Shown: positions 30,729 to 39,676, counted from the first letter of the stretch. The stretch is DNA of 45,537 nucleotides from a bacterium (GCA_030648955.1 JAUSHB010000002.1:1-45537); one strand, 5' to 3'. A program made the numbers and translations. The notes: generated by a model not told the origin, from the letters alone.

Positions 30729-31274
30729 CTACGACTTTTTTACTTGCAGGAAATCAAGCTCCACAGGTGTCTCGCGGCCGAACATTGAAACCAAGACCTT
30801 GATCCTTCCTCGCTCCTCATCAACTTCGCTGATCTTGCCCTCCAAATCCTTAAACGGACCGTCAACAATGACCACTGGATCTCCTACATCTAGGTCGATT
30901 TTGTGCTTCACCGTATCCGTATTCATACGTTTGAAGAGCGCATCAACTTCATCTTTGGAAAGCGGGACCGGGTTAACGCCTGCTCCGACAAAACCGGTAA
31001 CACGGGGTGTGTTCCGCACCACATACCATGAATCATCGGTCACGATCATATCCACAAGAACGTATCCCGGATATATTTTCTCCTCCACCTCGACGCGCTT
31101 TCCACCCTTGATCTTTATTTTTTTCTCTATGGGAACAATAACATTAAAAATTTTGTCTTCCATGCCAAGTGACTCAATGCGCTGTTTAAGATTCCTCATT
31201 ACCGCGTTTTCATATCCAACATAAGTGTGGATAGCATACCAATTTCGTTCCGTAGTTCCTTCTTGTTTTGACAT
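30729..31274 (-). CDS. nusG: Transcription termination/antitermination protein NusG
   Basis: NusG binds RNA polymerase and couples it to Rho or the ribosome. The 181-residue protein has the NGN domain (NWYAIHTYVGYENAV ... IYPGYVLVDM, then VRNTPRVTGFVG) and the KOW domain (DVGDPVVIVDGPFKDLEG, about 126-143, continuing to 178). It starts 9 bp after secE, a conserved gene pair. Confidence 0.96.
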   Translation of the reverse strand: MSKQEGTTERNWYAIHTYVGYENAVMRNLKQRIESLGMEDKIFNVIVPIEKKIKIKGGKRVEVEEKIYPGYVLVDMIVTDDSWYVVRNTPRVTGFVGAGVNPVPLSKDEVDALFKRMNTDTVKHKIDLDVGDPVVIVDGPFKDLEGKISEVDEERGRIKVLVSMFGRETPVELDFLQVKKS

Positions 31275-31283
31275 GGTACTTAA

Positions 31284-31475
31284 TTATTTAGCAATAAACA
31301 GTCGAAGCCACTTGAAAAGTGTCGAGAAGATAGTATCAAACAATCCGAGAAATAATGCAGTAAAAACAGAAATAGCGATGACAACAACCGTAAAGGAGAT
31401 CGCCTGCTTTCGCGTCGGCCAACTGACGTGCTTGAGTTCTGCTTTTGTTTCTTTGAGATATTCAATGAGAGCCAT
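31284..31475 (-). CDS. secE: Preprotein translocase subunit SecE
   Basis: SecE clamps SecY in the Sec translocon. With the start at MALIEYLKETKAELKHVSWP (ATG at 31473-31475) it has 63 residues: an amphipathic helix with the conserved HVSWPTRKQ motif and one membrane segment (about 28-48). Longer upstream codons overlap the leader hairpin and are rejected. Confidence 0.95.
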   Translation of the reverse strand: MALIEYLKETKAELKHVSWPTRKQAISFTVVVIAISVFTALFLGLFDTIFSTLFKWLRLFIAK

Positions 31476-31496
31476 GGTATATTTTCTGTTCTTACT

Positions 31497-31523
31497 AAAA
31501 ACCGCCCTTGCGGGTCGGTTTTT
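31497..31523 (-). promoter_or_regulatory. Hairpin with U-tract in the secE leader
   Basis: AAAAACCG and CGGTTTTT flank CCC-TTGC-GGG with one bulged base. On minus the 3' arm runs into TTTTTAG. It sits only 21 bp before the secE start and just after the promoter, so it could be an attenuator or a 5' stabilising hairpin. Confidence 0.6.
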
Positions 31524-31525
31524 AT

Positions 31526-31553
31526 ATAGTACGCCCTTCGGTAAAAAAGTCAA
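31526..31553 (-). promoter_or_regulatory. Candidate promoter of secE-nusG
   Basis: On minus: TTGACT (31548-31553), 16 bp, TACTAT (31526-31531). An alternative -10 TATATA overlaps it with a less favourable 19-bp spacing. Confidence 0.5.
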
Positions 31554-31603
31554 CCATGTGTATCCCGAGTTCAACAATGAAATGCAACGCCCTGGGGTAG
31601 CAT

Positions 31604-31683
31604 AAACAAGCTTAGGTAATTTCTAGTTTCGATGAAGCTTTAATCCGGGGAAGCTTTTGAAGTTCGCGAAGCTGCGCTTCCTA
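31604..31683. repeat. AGCTTC/GAAGCT repeat tract (H)
   Basis: The units ACAAGCTTAGG, GATGAAGCTTTAA, GGGGAAGCTTTTGAAG and GCGAAGCTGCGCTTCC occur in the spacer between the SIMPL protein and the secE promoter. There is no full palindromic core. Confidence 0.55.
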
Positions 31684-31685
31684 GC

Positions 31686-32489
31686 CTACCGTATCTCGTA
31701 GGTAATTGTCACATTTGATGTGATGGTATTTTCACCAGCCGGAATCTCCGGAACAGGGGCACTAGCCTGTGCGCCCGCCATATCTAACCCCATTGCTTTT
31801 CCGTAATAGATCGGGTAATTTCCTGATTCGGAAAAGCTCACGATGCGCACGAGGCTCACGCCAAGTTGTTTTGCAAGAACCTTTGCTTGTGCTTGCGCGT
31901 CATCTATCGCCTTTCCTCGCGCATCATTTTTTGCGACATCTTCCTTATCGATTGAGAATGTGAGCCCGCTTATATCAGACACTCCTGTTTCGCCGAGTTT
32001 GGAAAGTATTTTCCCTGCATCGGCAATTTTGCGTATCTTGATGGAAACATTCTGAGAGACTTGGTATCCCGTGAGAATCTGCTTCCCCGGTGGACATCCC
32101 CACTCTGTACACGGAACGCCGATTTTCGAATATTCATAACGAGGAGAAATATTGTATCCCGTTGTTTTAATATCTTTCTCTTCAACACCAAAACCGCGAA
32201 CAGCCGCGATTGCCGCATTCATCTTTTTTGTAGCATTTTCTTGGACATCAGAAACAACGGTTCCTTCGGTGATGACCGAGAAAGAAACTGTCGCAATATC
32301 GGGAATAACCATTATTTCCCCTTTTCCAGAAACAGATATGGTAGTTTGGGGCGAAATATCCTTTCCAATAAGACCGTAGCCCTTGATTTCCCCAAGTGTT
32401 TTCATGGCCAAAAACAATGCCAGAACTACGCCAACCGCAACGAGGGTCATCACAAGCTTTTTTTTCTGATCTAAAAGTTCTCCGTTCAT
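31686..32489 (-). CDS. SIMPL domain protein (DUF541)
   Basis: The 267-residue protein has a membrane anchor (about 11-31) and one SIMPL/DUF541 domain (about 46-265; ISVSGKGEIMVIPDIATVSFSV, then GYQVSQNVSIKIR and FSIDKEDVAKNDARGKAIDDAQAQAKVLAKQLGV, read in pieces). Bacterial members are periplasmic or surface proteins such as YggE/BP26, some linked to oxidative stress; the molecular role is not defined. A small cysteine-containing loop (CTEWGCPP) lies in the middle. It has no obvious partner gene. Confidence 0.9.
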   Translation of the reverse strand: MNGELLDQKKKLVMTLVAVGVVLALFLAMKTLGEIKGYGLIGKDISPQTTISVSGKGEIMVIPDIATVSFSVITEGTVVSDVQENATKKMNAAIAAVRGFGVEEKDIKTTGYNISPRYEYSKIGVPCTEWGCPPGKQILTGYQVSQNVSIKIRKIADAGKILSKLGETGVSDISGLTFSIDKEDVAKNDARGKAIDDAQAQAKVLAKQLGVSLVRIVSFSESGNYPIYYGKAMGLDMAGAQASAPVPEIPAGENTITSNVTITYEIR

Positions 32490-32521
32490 GTTTTTATAAT
32501 TACACTAATAAATAATTTAGG

Positions 32522-33046
32522 TTATTCAAACTTAAGTTCAACAATATCTCCATCCTTCATGTGATAGTTTTCAAATTCCAGATTTTCCTTGCCATTCACC
32601 GACATGGTTACGTTCCCTTCCGTGCCCGCCCCGTACCCCAACAAAGAATCTTTTGAAAAATCTTTTCCCCATGCGTCAAAGAATTTTTTAAGCGTCGTGT
32701 CTTGTTCGGTCACACGCCCCTCGAATTCCAAGTGAATGACGCCGTCAGGGTCGTGAGTGTGGATCGGGTTGTGCACTGCTCCCGAGAGGCCTATCCCCGC
32801 GGGAATGGGTACTGCTTCCCCCTTTATGATTATATTCAAATGCGGGTGCCGGTGTATTCCAGAACGTGAAATAACTTCATTCCCTGACGCGCTCTCGGTC
32901 GTTCCTGATTGAACATATACCCATATAATTCCTCCCAAGATAGCAAAAGTGGCGAGCGAAGGGACGATAACATTCATCGTTTTTTTAAAATCTTTTCGAC
33001 GAATTTGCTCTTCTCGTTTAGATACTGTTGGTCTGTCATTTAACAT
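32522..33046 (-). CDS. Membrane-anchored His-rich protein, 174 residues
   Basis: A basic cytoplasmic N-terminus precedes one membrane segment (about 27-46). An outer domain follows with the histidine-rich motifs IHRHPHLNIIIKG and HNPIHTHDPDGVIHLEF. Seven histidines near invariant-looking positions suggest metal binding, possibly copper or zinc. Proteins with this IHRHPHL/HTHDPDG pattern occur in other CPR and Chloroflexi-like genomes as hypothetical proteins, as far as I recall. It ends in a Glu-rich strand (DGDIVELKFE). Confidence 0.75.
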   Translation of the reverse strand: MLNDRPTVSKREEQIRRKDFKKTMNVIVPSLATFAILGGIIWVYVQSGTTESASGNEVISRSGIHRHPHLNIIIKGEAVPIPAGIGLSGAVHNPIHTHDPDGVIHLEFEGRVTEQDTTLKKFFDAWGKDFSKDSLLGYGAGTEGNVTMSVNGKENLEFENYHMKDGDIVELKFE

Positions 33047-33195
33047 TGCATCATCTTAACATGGCGCAATAATTCGTCCACACCGCATAAAATTTTCTAG
33101 GATAAACAACGAGAGAAGTACTTGCTTTACCCATAGTAAAAGCCGTTCTTGGACTTACTTTCTTACAAGTACGTCATGGTAATAATTCTTTACCG

Positions 33196-33579
33196 TTACC
33201 CTTCTTTATTCAAAATATTTTCTACTTGCTTGATGATATTATCAAGACTGAAATCTGATTTAACAATGTATCCCTTAACACCAAGCTCAACGCTTTCGCT
33301 AATCTTTTCGACATCCATAAGTTGTGAACCAACGATCACGGGAATTTGAGGAGTTATATTAAACAACTTCATTTTTTTTAAAAACTCGATTCCTCCCACT
33401 TTGGGCATCATCATGTCAAGAATAATAAGGTCGGGTCGTTCCTGTTTCACTTTTTCGAGCCCTTCTTCACCATCGTGCGCTACGGTAACCTCATGCTTAA
33501 CACCCCCCTTCGTCAATCCATCCTTGAGGATCTTTGAGAAAATTTTGTCATCGTCTATGATAAGTATTTTTTTTGCCAT
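33196..33579 (-). CDS. Stand-alone response regulator receiver domain
   Basis: Starting at MAKKILIIDDDKIF it has 127 residues, a single receiver domain without an output domain. The acidic pocket is D9-D10, the phospho-acceptor is D55 (IILDMMMPKVGG), the Thr/Ser switch is S85 and the lysine is K107. It lies 205 bp downstream of a histidine kinase gene on the same strand, so the two probably form a pair. Output must go through protein-protein contact. Confidence 0.93.
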   Translation of the reverse strand: MAKKILIIDDDKIFSKILKDGLTKGGVKHEVTVAHDGEEGLEKVKQERPDLIILDMMMPKVGGIEFLKKMKLFNITPQIPVIVGSQLMDVEKISESVELGVKGYIVKSDFSLDNIIKQVENILNKEG

Positions 33580-33784
33580 AATTTCTTGCAAATGCACTGG
33601 GTAGCTAAACCATGAGCACCCATGCACTTTTTTACGATTAATCTGCCCTGTAGAGCACGTGCACGAATGGCACATGCGTTGGGGGAGCGAAATGTCCCGC
33701 TTGATGTATTATACCTCGAATCTCTACAATAACATCATTTTCTCATCTATTGTGAAAAATATGGATGGATGAGATGCATATTAC

Positions 33785-35524
33785 TCAGAGTTTTATAGTA
33801 AAATAAAACGTACTTCCGATTTCCTCTTCCGAAGCAACACCAACTATTCCGCCATGCGCTTCAATGATACCTTTTACAATAACGAGTCCCAATCCTGTAC
33901 CCTTTGGCTTATCTGCCCTGTTGCCGGTGCCAAATTGCTCGAATTTGTTAAAAAGTTTATTTAGGTTTTGCTTCGAGATCCCCTCCCCGGTGTCTGTTAT
34001 GGCGACAACAAGCGCGTCTTCATAATCATCGGGCAATTTAGTTTCCTCGCTTTTAAACCATACGATTCCTGATTCCTTCGCCTCATGTTCAACTTGCTGC
34101 CCCTTTCGGTGCACAAATAATTGTACAAACACTTTACCTCCCGGGCGAGAAAATTTTATGGCGTTTGAAATAAAATTTCCCAATACTTGAGAAATACGTA
34201 ACGGGTCAAGTAAAACCTCGCCCGGTATGTCTTTCCCAAAAACTCCTCCCAACTCTATTTTAGCACTCTGCGATGTAGAGTCAAAAAGCTTCATACTGTC
34301 TTCGGTAATTGTCTTAATGCTTGCTTTCTTCTTACTTATTTCAAATTTTCCTGCTTCTAGTTTTGCTATATCCAAGAGGTCGTTCACAATATTAAGCATA
34401 TCCGCGGAGCTCTGGTAAAACATCTGTACATATTCGTCGTATAAAATCTTGTCCTGTCGAACAGATTCCCCTTTCATAATTTCTCCTATTTTTTTCATAT
34501 TTCCCAAAGGTGATCTCAACTCATGGACAATCATGGAAGTAAATTGGTCGCGCATTTTTTCTACCTGACGTTCTTTGGTCACATTATGAAAGATCACAAC
34601 CCCTGCAACCGTTTCACCTTGAATGCCCCCTTGGTTTGTTTTCACGGGAGCAACAATAACTTGATAAAAACCACCACCAATCTCCACTTCGTCGGCTGAA
34701 TATATTTTTCCAAGTGCAATACTTTCTTCAAGTTTCCCCCTGATGTCAAATTTTCCCTCTAGATGATCTATGAAGTCGAAGATTGTTATGTCGTTTTTGT
34801 CAGGAAGCCCTATCATGGTCTTTGCCGCAGGGTTCACCACCGCGACACGATAGTCCTTATCGGTCATTACGATGCCATCGCTCATACTCTCCACCATGGC
34901 GTTTAATTTCCCTTCCTCTGTTTTAACAACTTCTTCAAGTTTGGTAACAGCACGTGACGCTTGGCCAACAATCTTATAAAGAATTGTCATTTCCTCTTCT
35001 TGGTACAATCCAGGCTTTGTGTGAGCAACGGTGAGAACCCCTACGACATTGCCACCAATGACCAGTGGTATGTTGAAAAATGACCGTACGGGTTCGCTTG
35101 TTTCTCCCGTAATTGCACCTGTCATAGATTCATCAATGGGTATGGTGTCAAGCTTTTTATCGATGAGCGCAGAAAGAGAATCTCGCATCCGCATTTTAAT
35201 GTCATCAATAAATGCGCGGGAAACAGGAGCTTGGAGATCAGCCTTAAACACAATCTTGCCAGGCTCAAGAAGCATGTAGGAAACGATACTATAATCAATG
35301 AGTTGATTGAGTGAGCCAGTAATTACATCAACAATCTTTTGAACGTTGAGTGAATAGCCTATGCGATCGCCAACCTCCTTGAGAACAGAGATCTCATACA
35401 TGCGACGCTTAAGTTCGATCTCACTTGCAATGATTTCCCGAGTAAGTTTCTTGCTTTTCCAATAAGAATAAGCCCCCACTAGGATTACAAACCCTCCGAC
35501 AATTATGACTAGAGCGTTTTGCAT
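33785..35524 (-). CDS. Sensor histidine kinase with GAF and PAS domains
   Basis: The 579-residue protein has one N-terminal membrane segment (about 3-21), a coiled linker, a GAF-like domain (about 45-195), a PAS domain (about 205-315), HisKA with phospho-acceptor H334 (MIVHELRSPLGN), and HATPase_c with N box N450-N454, G1 DTGEG (511-515), F box (525-531) and G2 GTGLG (542-546). All catalytic motifs are intact. There is no extracellular sensor, so the signal is probably intracellular. It is followed by the response regulator and preceded by two small genes that may belong to the same system. Confidence 0.95.
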   Translation of the reverse strand: MQNALVIIVGGFVILVGAYSYWKSKKLTREIIASEIELKRRMYEISVLKEVGDRIGYSLNVQKIVDVITGSLNQLIDYSIVSYMLLEPGKIVFKADLQAPVSRAFIDDIKMRMRDSLSALIDKKLDTIPIDESMTGAITGETSEPVRSFFNIPLVIGGNVVGVLTVAHTKPGLYQEEEMTILYKIVGQASRAVTKLEEVVKTEEGKLNAMVESMSDGIVMTDKDYRVAVVNPAAKTMIGLPDKNDITIFDFIDHLEGKFDIRGKLEESIALGKIYSADEVEIGGGFYQVIVAPVKTNQGGIQGETVAGVVIFHNVTKERQVEKMRDQFTSMIVHELRSPLGNMKKIGEIMKGESVRQDKILYDEYVQMFYQSSADMLNIVNDLLDIAKLEAGKFEISKKKASIKTITEDSMKLFDSTSQSAKIELGGVFGKDIPGEVLLDPLRISQVLGNFISNAIKFSRPGGKVFVQLFVHRKGQQVEHEAKESGIVWFKSEETKLPDDYEDALVVAITDTGEGISKQNLNKLFNKFEQFGTGNRADKPKGTGLGLVIVKGIIEAHGGIVGVASEEEIGSTFYFTIKL

Positions 35525-35548
35525 TGAGTCGTTCGTACAAAAAGTTTC

Positions 35549-35818
35549 TTATGTAATCCTTTCCACTTGAGGATATCTCGAAAAAATTGACCCGAGAGCG
35601 TTTTTAACAATTTGACCTGAAAGTTTTACGTACTCATCAACCAAATCCTGCAGAGCTTTTCGTGAATCTTCCTTAATGTCAGTCACACGACCGTCATCAC
35701 TAACCACAATCGAGAGTACGTTGCGTGCTTTAAGAATAGAGATTTGGGGACCTAAAATAACCGATTGCTTTTGTATAATCTCGGTCATGAGTGATTTATA
35801 GAGTTCTTTTTCGTTCAT
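35549..35818 (-). CDS. Small protein upstream of the histidine kinase, 89 residues
   Basis: No family was recognised. MNEKELYKSLMTEIIQKQS begins with a helix and continues into a mixed segment (ISILKARNVLSIVVSDDGRV), then a long helix (about 57-80). The 24-bp gap to the kinase gene and shared strand suggest the same transcript. It could be a sensor partner or regulator. Confidence 0.7.
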   Translation of the reverse strand: MNEKELYKSLMTEIIQKQSVILGPQISILKARNVLSIVVSDDGRVTDIKEDSRKALQDLVDEYVKLSGQIVKNALGSIFSRYPQVERIT

Positions 35819-35855
35819 AGTGTTGTTTCTAGGTGAAATAAATACCCTATCTCAA

Positions 35856-36233
35856 TTATTTTTGCTGAGCAACTCGCGATAATTTGTCGGCAGCGAGAGC
35901 CATGGTAATATACCCAAGAATAAACAAGATATTATTCGCAGTTCTTACAAATTCTCCAGTTCCAAAAACATCAAGCGATATAACCACGGAACTTCCTAAA
36001 ATAAAAATCATCCCGACAGCGAAGTAACCGAGTACGGTTCCAAAAACTCCCCCTTTCATAGATCGTGCATTCACAAACACCATAACACTCGCCGTAATAG
36101 CAATAATGATGCCACTCCACAAAGAAAGTCTGGGAGCCAGGTCATTCACTAATGAATCTATGTAACCATTTTGCATTGCAAAAAGTAATACGGGGGTAAA
36201 AAAAAGTGTGATGATTAATAAAATTTTCTTCAT
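35856..36233 (-). CDS. Hypothetical membrane protein, 125 residues
   Basis: It has an N-terminal signal-like hydrophobic segment (about 3-18) followed by three membrane segments (about 38-56, 65-85, 97-115). No family or catalytic residue was recognised. It lies 37 bp upstream of the 89-residue gene, so it may head the four-gene two-component cluster. Confidence 0.75.
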   Translation of the reverse strand: MKKILLIITLFFTPVLLFAMQNGYIDSLVNDLAPRLSLWSGIIIAITASVMVFVNARSMKGGVFGTVLGYFAVGMIFILGSSVVISLDVFGTGEFVRTANNILFILGYITMALAADKLSRVAQQK

Positions 36234-36424
36234 GATTGTATTCTACTCTATATTATTAATCTATGTTACTACATAGGAGCGCACAGAGCGCCAAATCAGA
36301 AATCAAAGATATTGATGCTGGTATTGTATCAACAAAGAAGACAAAGAAGAAATGTTTTTATCCACACTACAGTAGCTTCTCGTCAATTTCTTCAGTAAAG
36401 AACATGATAATATAAAGAACGCAT

Positions 36425-37750
36425 TTATTTAGCTCCGAGTATCTTTCTTGTTTCCGCCTTGTATTCCTCGACATTCGGCTGGTCAAACGCATTTACACCG
36501 AGCAAGTGGGCAAGATACATGGTTTCGAGCATCTTCCATTGAACAAACGCGCCAAGGGTTTTTGCGGATACTTCGGAAAATATGACTTCCGTAAACGGTA
36601 GTGCACGATTTTTATATGCCACAAGAACGCCCCCATAAATCGCATTGGTTATTTCTGTAAAATTTTTTCCTGCAATTCTGTGCGAAAGGTCAGAAAAAAT
36701 TGGTGTTGGTGAAACTTTTGCGTTATTGCTCCCATGCTCTCTGTTTACAAATGTCGTGAATATGTCTTTCGGTCCGCCAAGATATAGTTGTGCGACAGAA
36801 TGAAGGTCGTTTGATCCTATGGAAACAATCGGCATAATACCAATGTGTATAATGTCACCACTTCCAGAAATCTTCTCTTTTCCAAGACTCTCCCCCGCAA
36901 GCTGGCGATACCATTTACCCAATGATTCAAGCTCCGGACCAAATAAAAAATTATTGTGTATAGAAATTCCTGATTGGTAATGATGATAAAGCACCGAAGC
37001 GGAAATTATCGCCACGTTCTCCGCTATGTTATCTTCGAGACAAATCTCGCGCATCAATGAAGCGCCCTCACGGAACGCATGTGTATCAATCCCCACAAGC
37101 GAAAGCGAGAAAATTCCTGCAGCACTTACAACAGAATATCTTCCGCCAACAATTTTGGGGATTGAGATACAAGTAAACCCCTCTTTCTCCCCCACTGCCC
37201 ACAAGGTTGAACCCTCGTCAGTGGTTACCACAATACGATCTTTAACATCCCCAAAACGTTCCTTGAGAAATACATGGATGATTTCGAAATTTGCTATTGT
37301 TTCGGTGGTCATGCCTGATTTGCTCACCATGTGTATCAAAACCTCTTCCTTTCCTTGCACACCACGAATACATTCTTGGATCACATTAATTGTCCCTGAA
37401 TCATTGGTGTCGGCAAAAATTATTTTGGGATATCGACGAGGATTAAGAGCGTCATAGCTTCCCATGAGTGCATCATATATTGCCTGCGTGCCCAGACTGG
37501 AACCCCCGATTCCGATATGAACAACGTACTTAAGCGAAGGTGTTTTAAATGTTCTAGCGATTTCATCTATTTTGCTATGCATTACCTCGTCAACAGGAAG
37601 ATTGATTGACGACTCGAGCGCATCATAACCCCCAGTATCCGCAATTATGCGAAGTTTCTCTCGATAACCCTTGAGTGACCCAATCACCACCAAAAGGTCA
37701 TTTAAAGGGACACCGCATGTTTCTTTGTAATTAAATTTAACAGTCTCCAT
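36425..37750 (-). CDS. pgi: Glucose-6-phosphate isomerase
   Basis: The enzyme interconverts glucose-6-phosphate and fructose-6-phosphate. The 441-residue protein matches the short bacterial form. It has the phosphosugar-binding HIGIGGSSLGTQAIYDAL segment, SKSGMTTETIANFEI, and the signature region FLFGPELESLGKWYRQLAGESLGK. Its C-terminus contains YLAHLLGVNAFDQPNVEEYK, which holds the catalytic lysine region. No other glycolytic gene is nearby. Confidence 0.96.
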   Translation of the reverse strand: METVKFNYKETCGVPLNDLLVVIGSLKGYREKLRIIADTGGYDALESSINLPVDEVMHSKIDEIARTFKTPSLKYVVHIGIGGSSLGTQAIYDALMGSYDALNPRRYPKIIFADTNDSGTINVIQECIRGVQGKEEVLIHMVSKSGMTTETIANFEIIHVFLKERFGDVKDRIVVTTDEGSTLWAVGEKEGFTCISIPKIVGGRYSVVSAAGIFSLSLVGIDTHAFREGASLMREICLEDNIAENVAIISASVLYHHYQSGISIHNNFLFGPELESLGKWYRQLAGESLGKEKISGSGDIIHIGIMPIVSIGSNDLHSVAQLYLGGPKDIFTTFVNREHGSNNAKVSPTPIFSDLSHRIAGKNFTEITNAIYGGVLVAYKNRALPFTEVIFSEVSAKTLGAFVQWKMLETMYLAHLLGVNAFDQPNVEEYKAETRKILGAK

Positions 37751-37769
37751 GTTCTTAATAAACTACTCT

Positions 37770-38276
37770 TTATTGCTGTGGAGATGATGCTGGTTTGATA
37801 GTGCTGTTATCCTTATCTTTTTTTATTATGAACCACGCAATGAGAAATGCAATGAGATAGATCATGGAACCATAAAAGCAGGGAGTAAGAAACGGGTTGT
37901 CTGTCGGTATGCCTGAGCATGTCACCTTCACGTCGACGGCACTCGTATAATACTTAAAAAGTGAGAACCCGAAATTAACCCACCCAAACGCCGTACCCGC
38001 GAGCAGAATGAGCCAGAGTCTTTGCTGTTTGACCGCTCGCGAAGAAAAAAGTTTATCGCGTAGAACATATATTGCCCAGACAAACGCAACTAGAAAAACA
38101 ATCGCTCCATAGAAACAGGGTGTGATTACGGGGTTTGGATACACGCAGTCTTTGATTTTAAACAGCGTTCCTTCGGTGTTATAGAAGCGAGTAAAATCAG
38201 CGTACACCGTGTACCACGAAAACAGCACGCCTCCGAGGAGGACAAGTACTTGGGTGATGTATAGTTTCTTGATCAT
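37770..38276 (-). CDS. Four-segment membrane protein with duplicated TPCFYG module
   Basis: The 168-residue protein is an internal duplication. Each half has a membrane segment, a short loop with a cysteine, and a second cysteine in TPCFYG at the start of the next membrane segment (C44/C54 and C120/C133). The membrane segments are at about 5-24, 52-72, 87-107 and 131-151. The paired cysteines next to the membrane suggest disulfide bonds or metal binding. The layout recalls VKOR-like proteins but the motif differs. It overlaps nothing and starts 19 bp upstream of pgi. Confidence 0.75.
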   Translation of the reverse strand: MIKKLYITQVLVLLGGVLFSWYTVYADFTRFYNTEGTLFKIKDCVYPNPVITPCFYGAIVFLVAFVWAIYVLRDKLFSSRAVKQQRLWLILLAGTAFGWVNFGFSLFKYYTSAVDVKVTCSGIPTDNPFLTPCFYGSMIYLIAFLIAWFIIKKDKDNSTIKPASSPQQ

Positions 38277-38419
38277 TAGATTAATTTTTATGGAATATAA
38301 TACTTCCCGAGACTAAATTCTTCTCTTGAGATTACCATGATTCACCACTCGTATCCATAGCCCTTCGTGATTTTCGTATCTTGTTTACAAAACTGGATGT
38401 TAAGTTTCATTGATTTATT

Positions 38420-39235
38420 TTATCCGCAACCAAAAAGCGGTGTACAATTATTTTGATATGTCCTTCCTGGTTCAATAGGCACGCGCAATTGAAAAATATT
38501 TTCAAACACCCCTTCAGAATAATGCGCATTTGGTTCTATTGTTTTGAAATCAGGACTAAGTTTGAAAAACTTAATCTTGTAATTAAGGAAGCACGCTTTG
38601 TCTATATCAAAATTACCATCTTTTGCTCCAATGGTATCGCGACTTACTGCGGGTTGCACCACTTCCTTGATTGACGCGTAGTCAACAACACCTATGATGT
38701 TGACCCCGAAGCGGTACAACGGCGCCCATGTGAATGAAATGTTTTCATTTATAAGCCCTGTATCTACTGGATTTACGGTCATCGGCGGCCATGTATTTTC
38801 AATTGTTTTGGGGATACCAATCTTTCCTAGTGGGATTTCAATATCGCGATAACGCAAGAAAGCATTGACTGTTTGAATTTCAGGAATCGTGCAATTTTGG
38901 TCTTTTATCGCCATGCCTCCCTGTGGCAGGGCGTCAGTAATAAAAAGTACGTCTTCCCCACCTGGTAGTGCAATATTATCGATTGCGTGTTTCCCCTCTC
39001 CCCACGGCAGAGTGTTTGATTGAACCCCTGTGTTTGAATACGTATCACCTCTTTGTTCAAGTAACTGCTTTGCTTTTTCTGCTTCATTGATCGCTGAAAG
39101 ACCTTGCTCCATCGGAGTTTCACCCCCATTGTTTGGTTTTGAGAATGAAGAAAACATCGCCCCGCTCGCAAGCGCAATAATTGCAAGTGTGATGAGAAGT
39201 CCAATGAGTCCAAATGCTTTTTTGTGATTATGCAT
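38420..39235 (-). CDS. Pilin-like secreted protein without the conserved Glu5
   Basis: The N-terminus KKAFGLIGLLITLAIIALASG looks like a type IV pilin/pseudopilin class III signal (usually GFTLIELLI), but the position of Glu5 is Gly here. The 271-residue protein continues with a soluble region containing cysteines (C at DQNCTIPE, KACFLNY, NNCTPLFGCG). No assembly gene (pilB, pilC, pilD) lies in the window. It could be a minor pilin or simply a membrane-anchored surface protein. Confidence 0.7.
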   Translation of the reverse strand: MHNHKKAFGLIGLLITLAIIALASGAMFSSFSKPNNGGETPMEQGLSAINEAEKAKQLLEQRGDTYSNTGVQSNTLPWGEGKHAIDNIALPGGEDVLFITDALPQGGMAIKDQNCTIPEIQTVNAFLRYRDIEIPLGKIGIPKTIENTWPPMTVNPVDTGLINENISFTWAPLYRFGVNIIGVVDYASIKEVVQPAVSRDTIGAKDGNFDIDKACFLNYKIKFFKLSPDFKTIEPNAHYSEGVFENIFQLRVPIEPGRTYQNNCTPLFGCG

Positions 39236-39253
39236 ATTTTTATTAATTCCTCA

Positions 39254-39676
39254 TTACTGTATCACCATAAGAATCGCCCCCGCGGCGATCAAGAAAGCTC
39301 CAATGGATGATTTCCACGTGAACTGCTCGCCGAGAAAAAGAAGTGCGAGAGCGAGCACAAACACGACACTCAAACGATCGAGTGCCGCAACGCCCGAAGC
39401 CGGACCATTTTTCAGCGCGGAGAAATAAAACAGCCATGAGAGTGCGCCGGCAATCCCCGACAACGCAATGAATGTGAATGCTTTTCCTCCAAGTTGTGTG
39501 TGGAAATCAAGTTTTCCCAAAGCAAGAGAGGTTATTACTAAAAACGCCGCCATAATAATAGACCGCAATGTTGTGGCAAACGTCGCATCAATTCCCTTAA
39601 GCCCGATTTTTCCGAAAATCGCGACGAGTGCAGCAAAGAATGCGGAGAGAAGTGCGTAAATAATCCAGGTAGTCAT
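39254..39676 (-). CDS. Half-size EamA/DMT family transporter
   Basis: The 140-residue protein has five hydrophobic segments and matches one EamA domain (MTTWIIYALLSAFFAALVAIFGKIGLKG ... LDRLSVVFVLALALLFLGEQFTWKSSIGAFLIAAGAIL, in pieces). Single-EamA proteins of this size function as dimers, like the SMR family. The substrate is unknown. It starts 42 bp downstream of the glycoside hydrolase gene. Confidence 0.9.
   Translation of the reverse strand: MTTWIIYALLSAFFAALVAIFGKIGLKGIDATFATTLRSIIMAAFLVITSLALGKLDFHTQLGGKAFTFIALSGIAGALSWLFYFSALKNGPASGVAALDRLSVVFVLALALLFLGEQFTWKSSIGAFLIAAGAILMVIQ

Noticed and set aside
31555-31615. tRNA upstream of secE (a common position for tRNA-Trp)
   Set aside because: No cloverleaf can be drawn; the region is promoter and repeat DNA.
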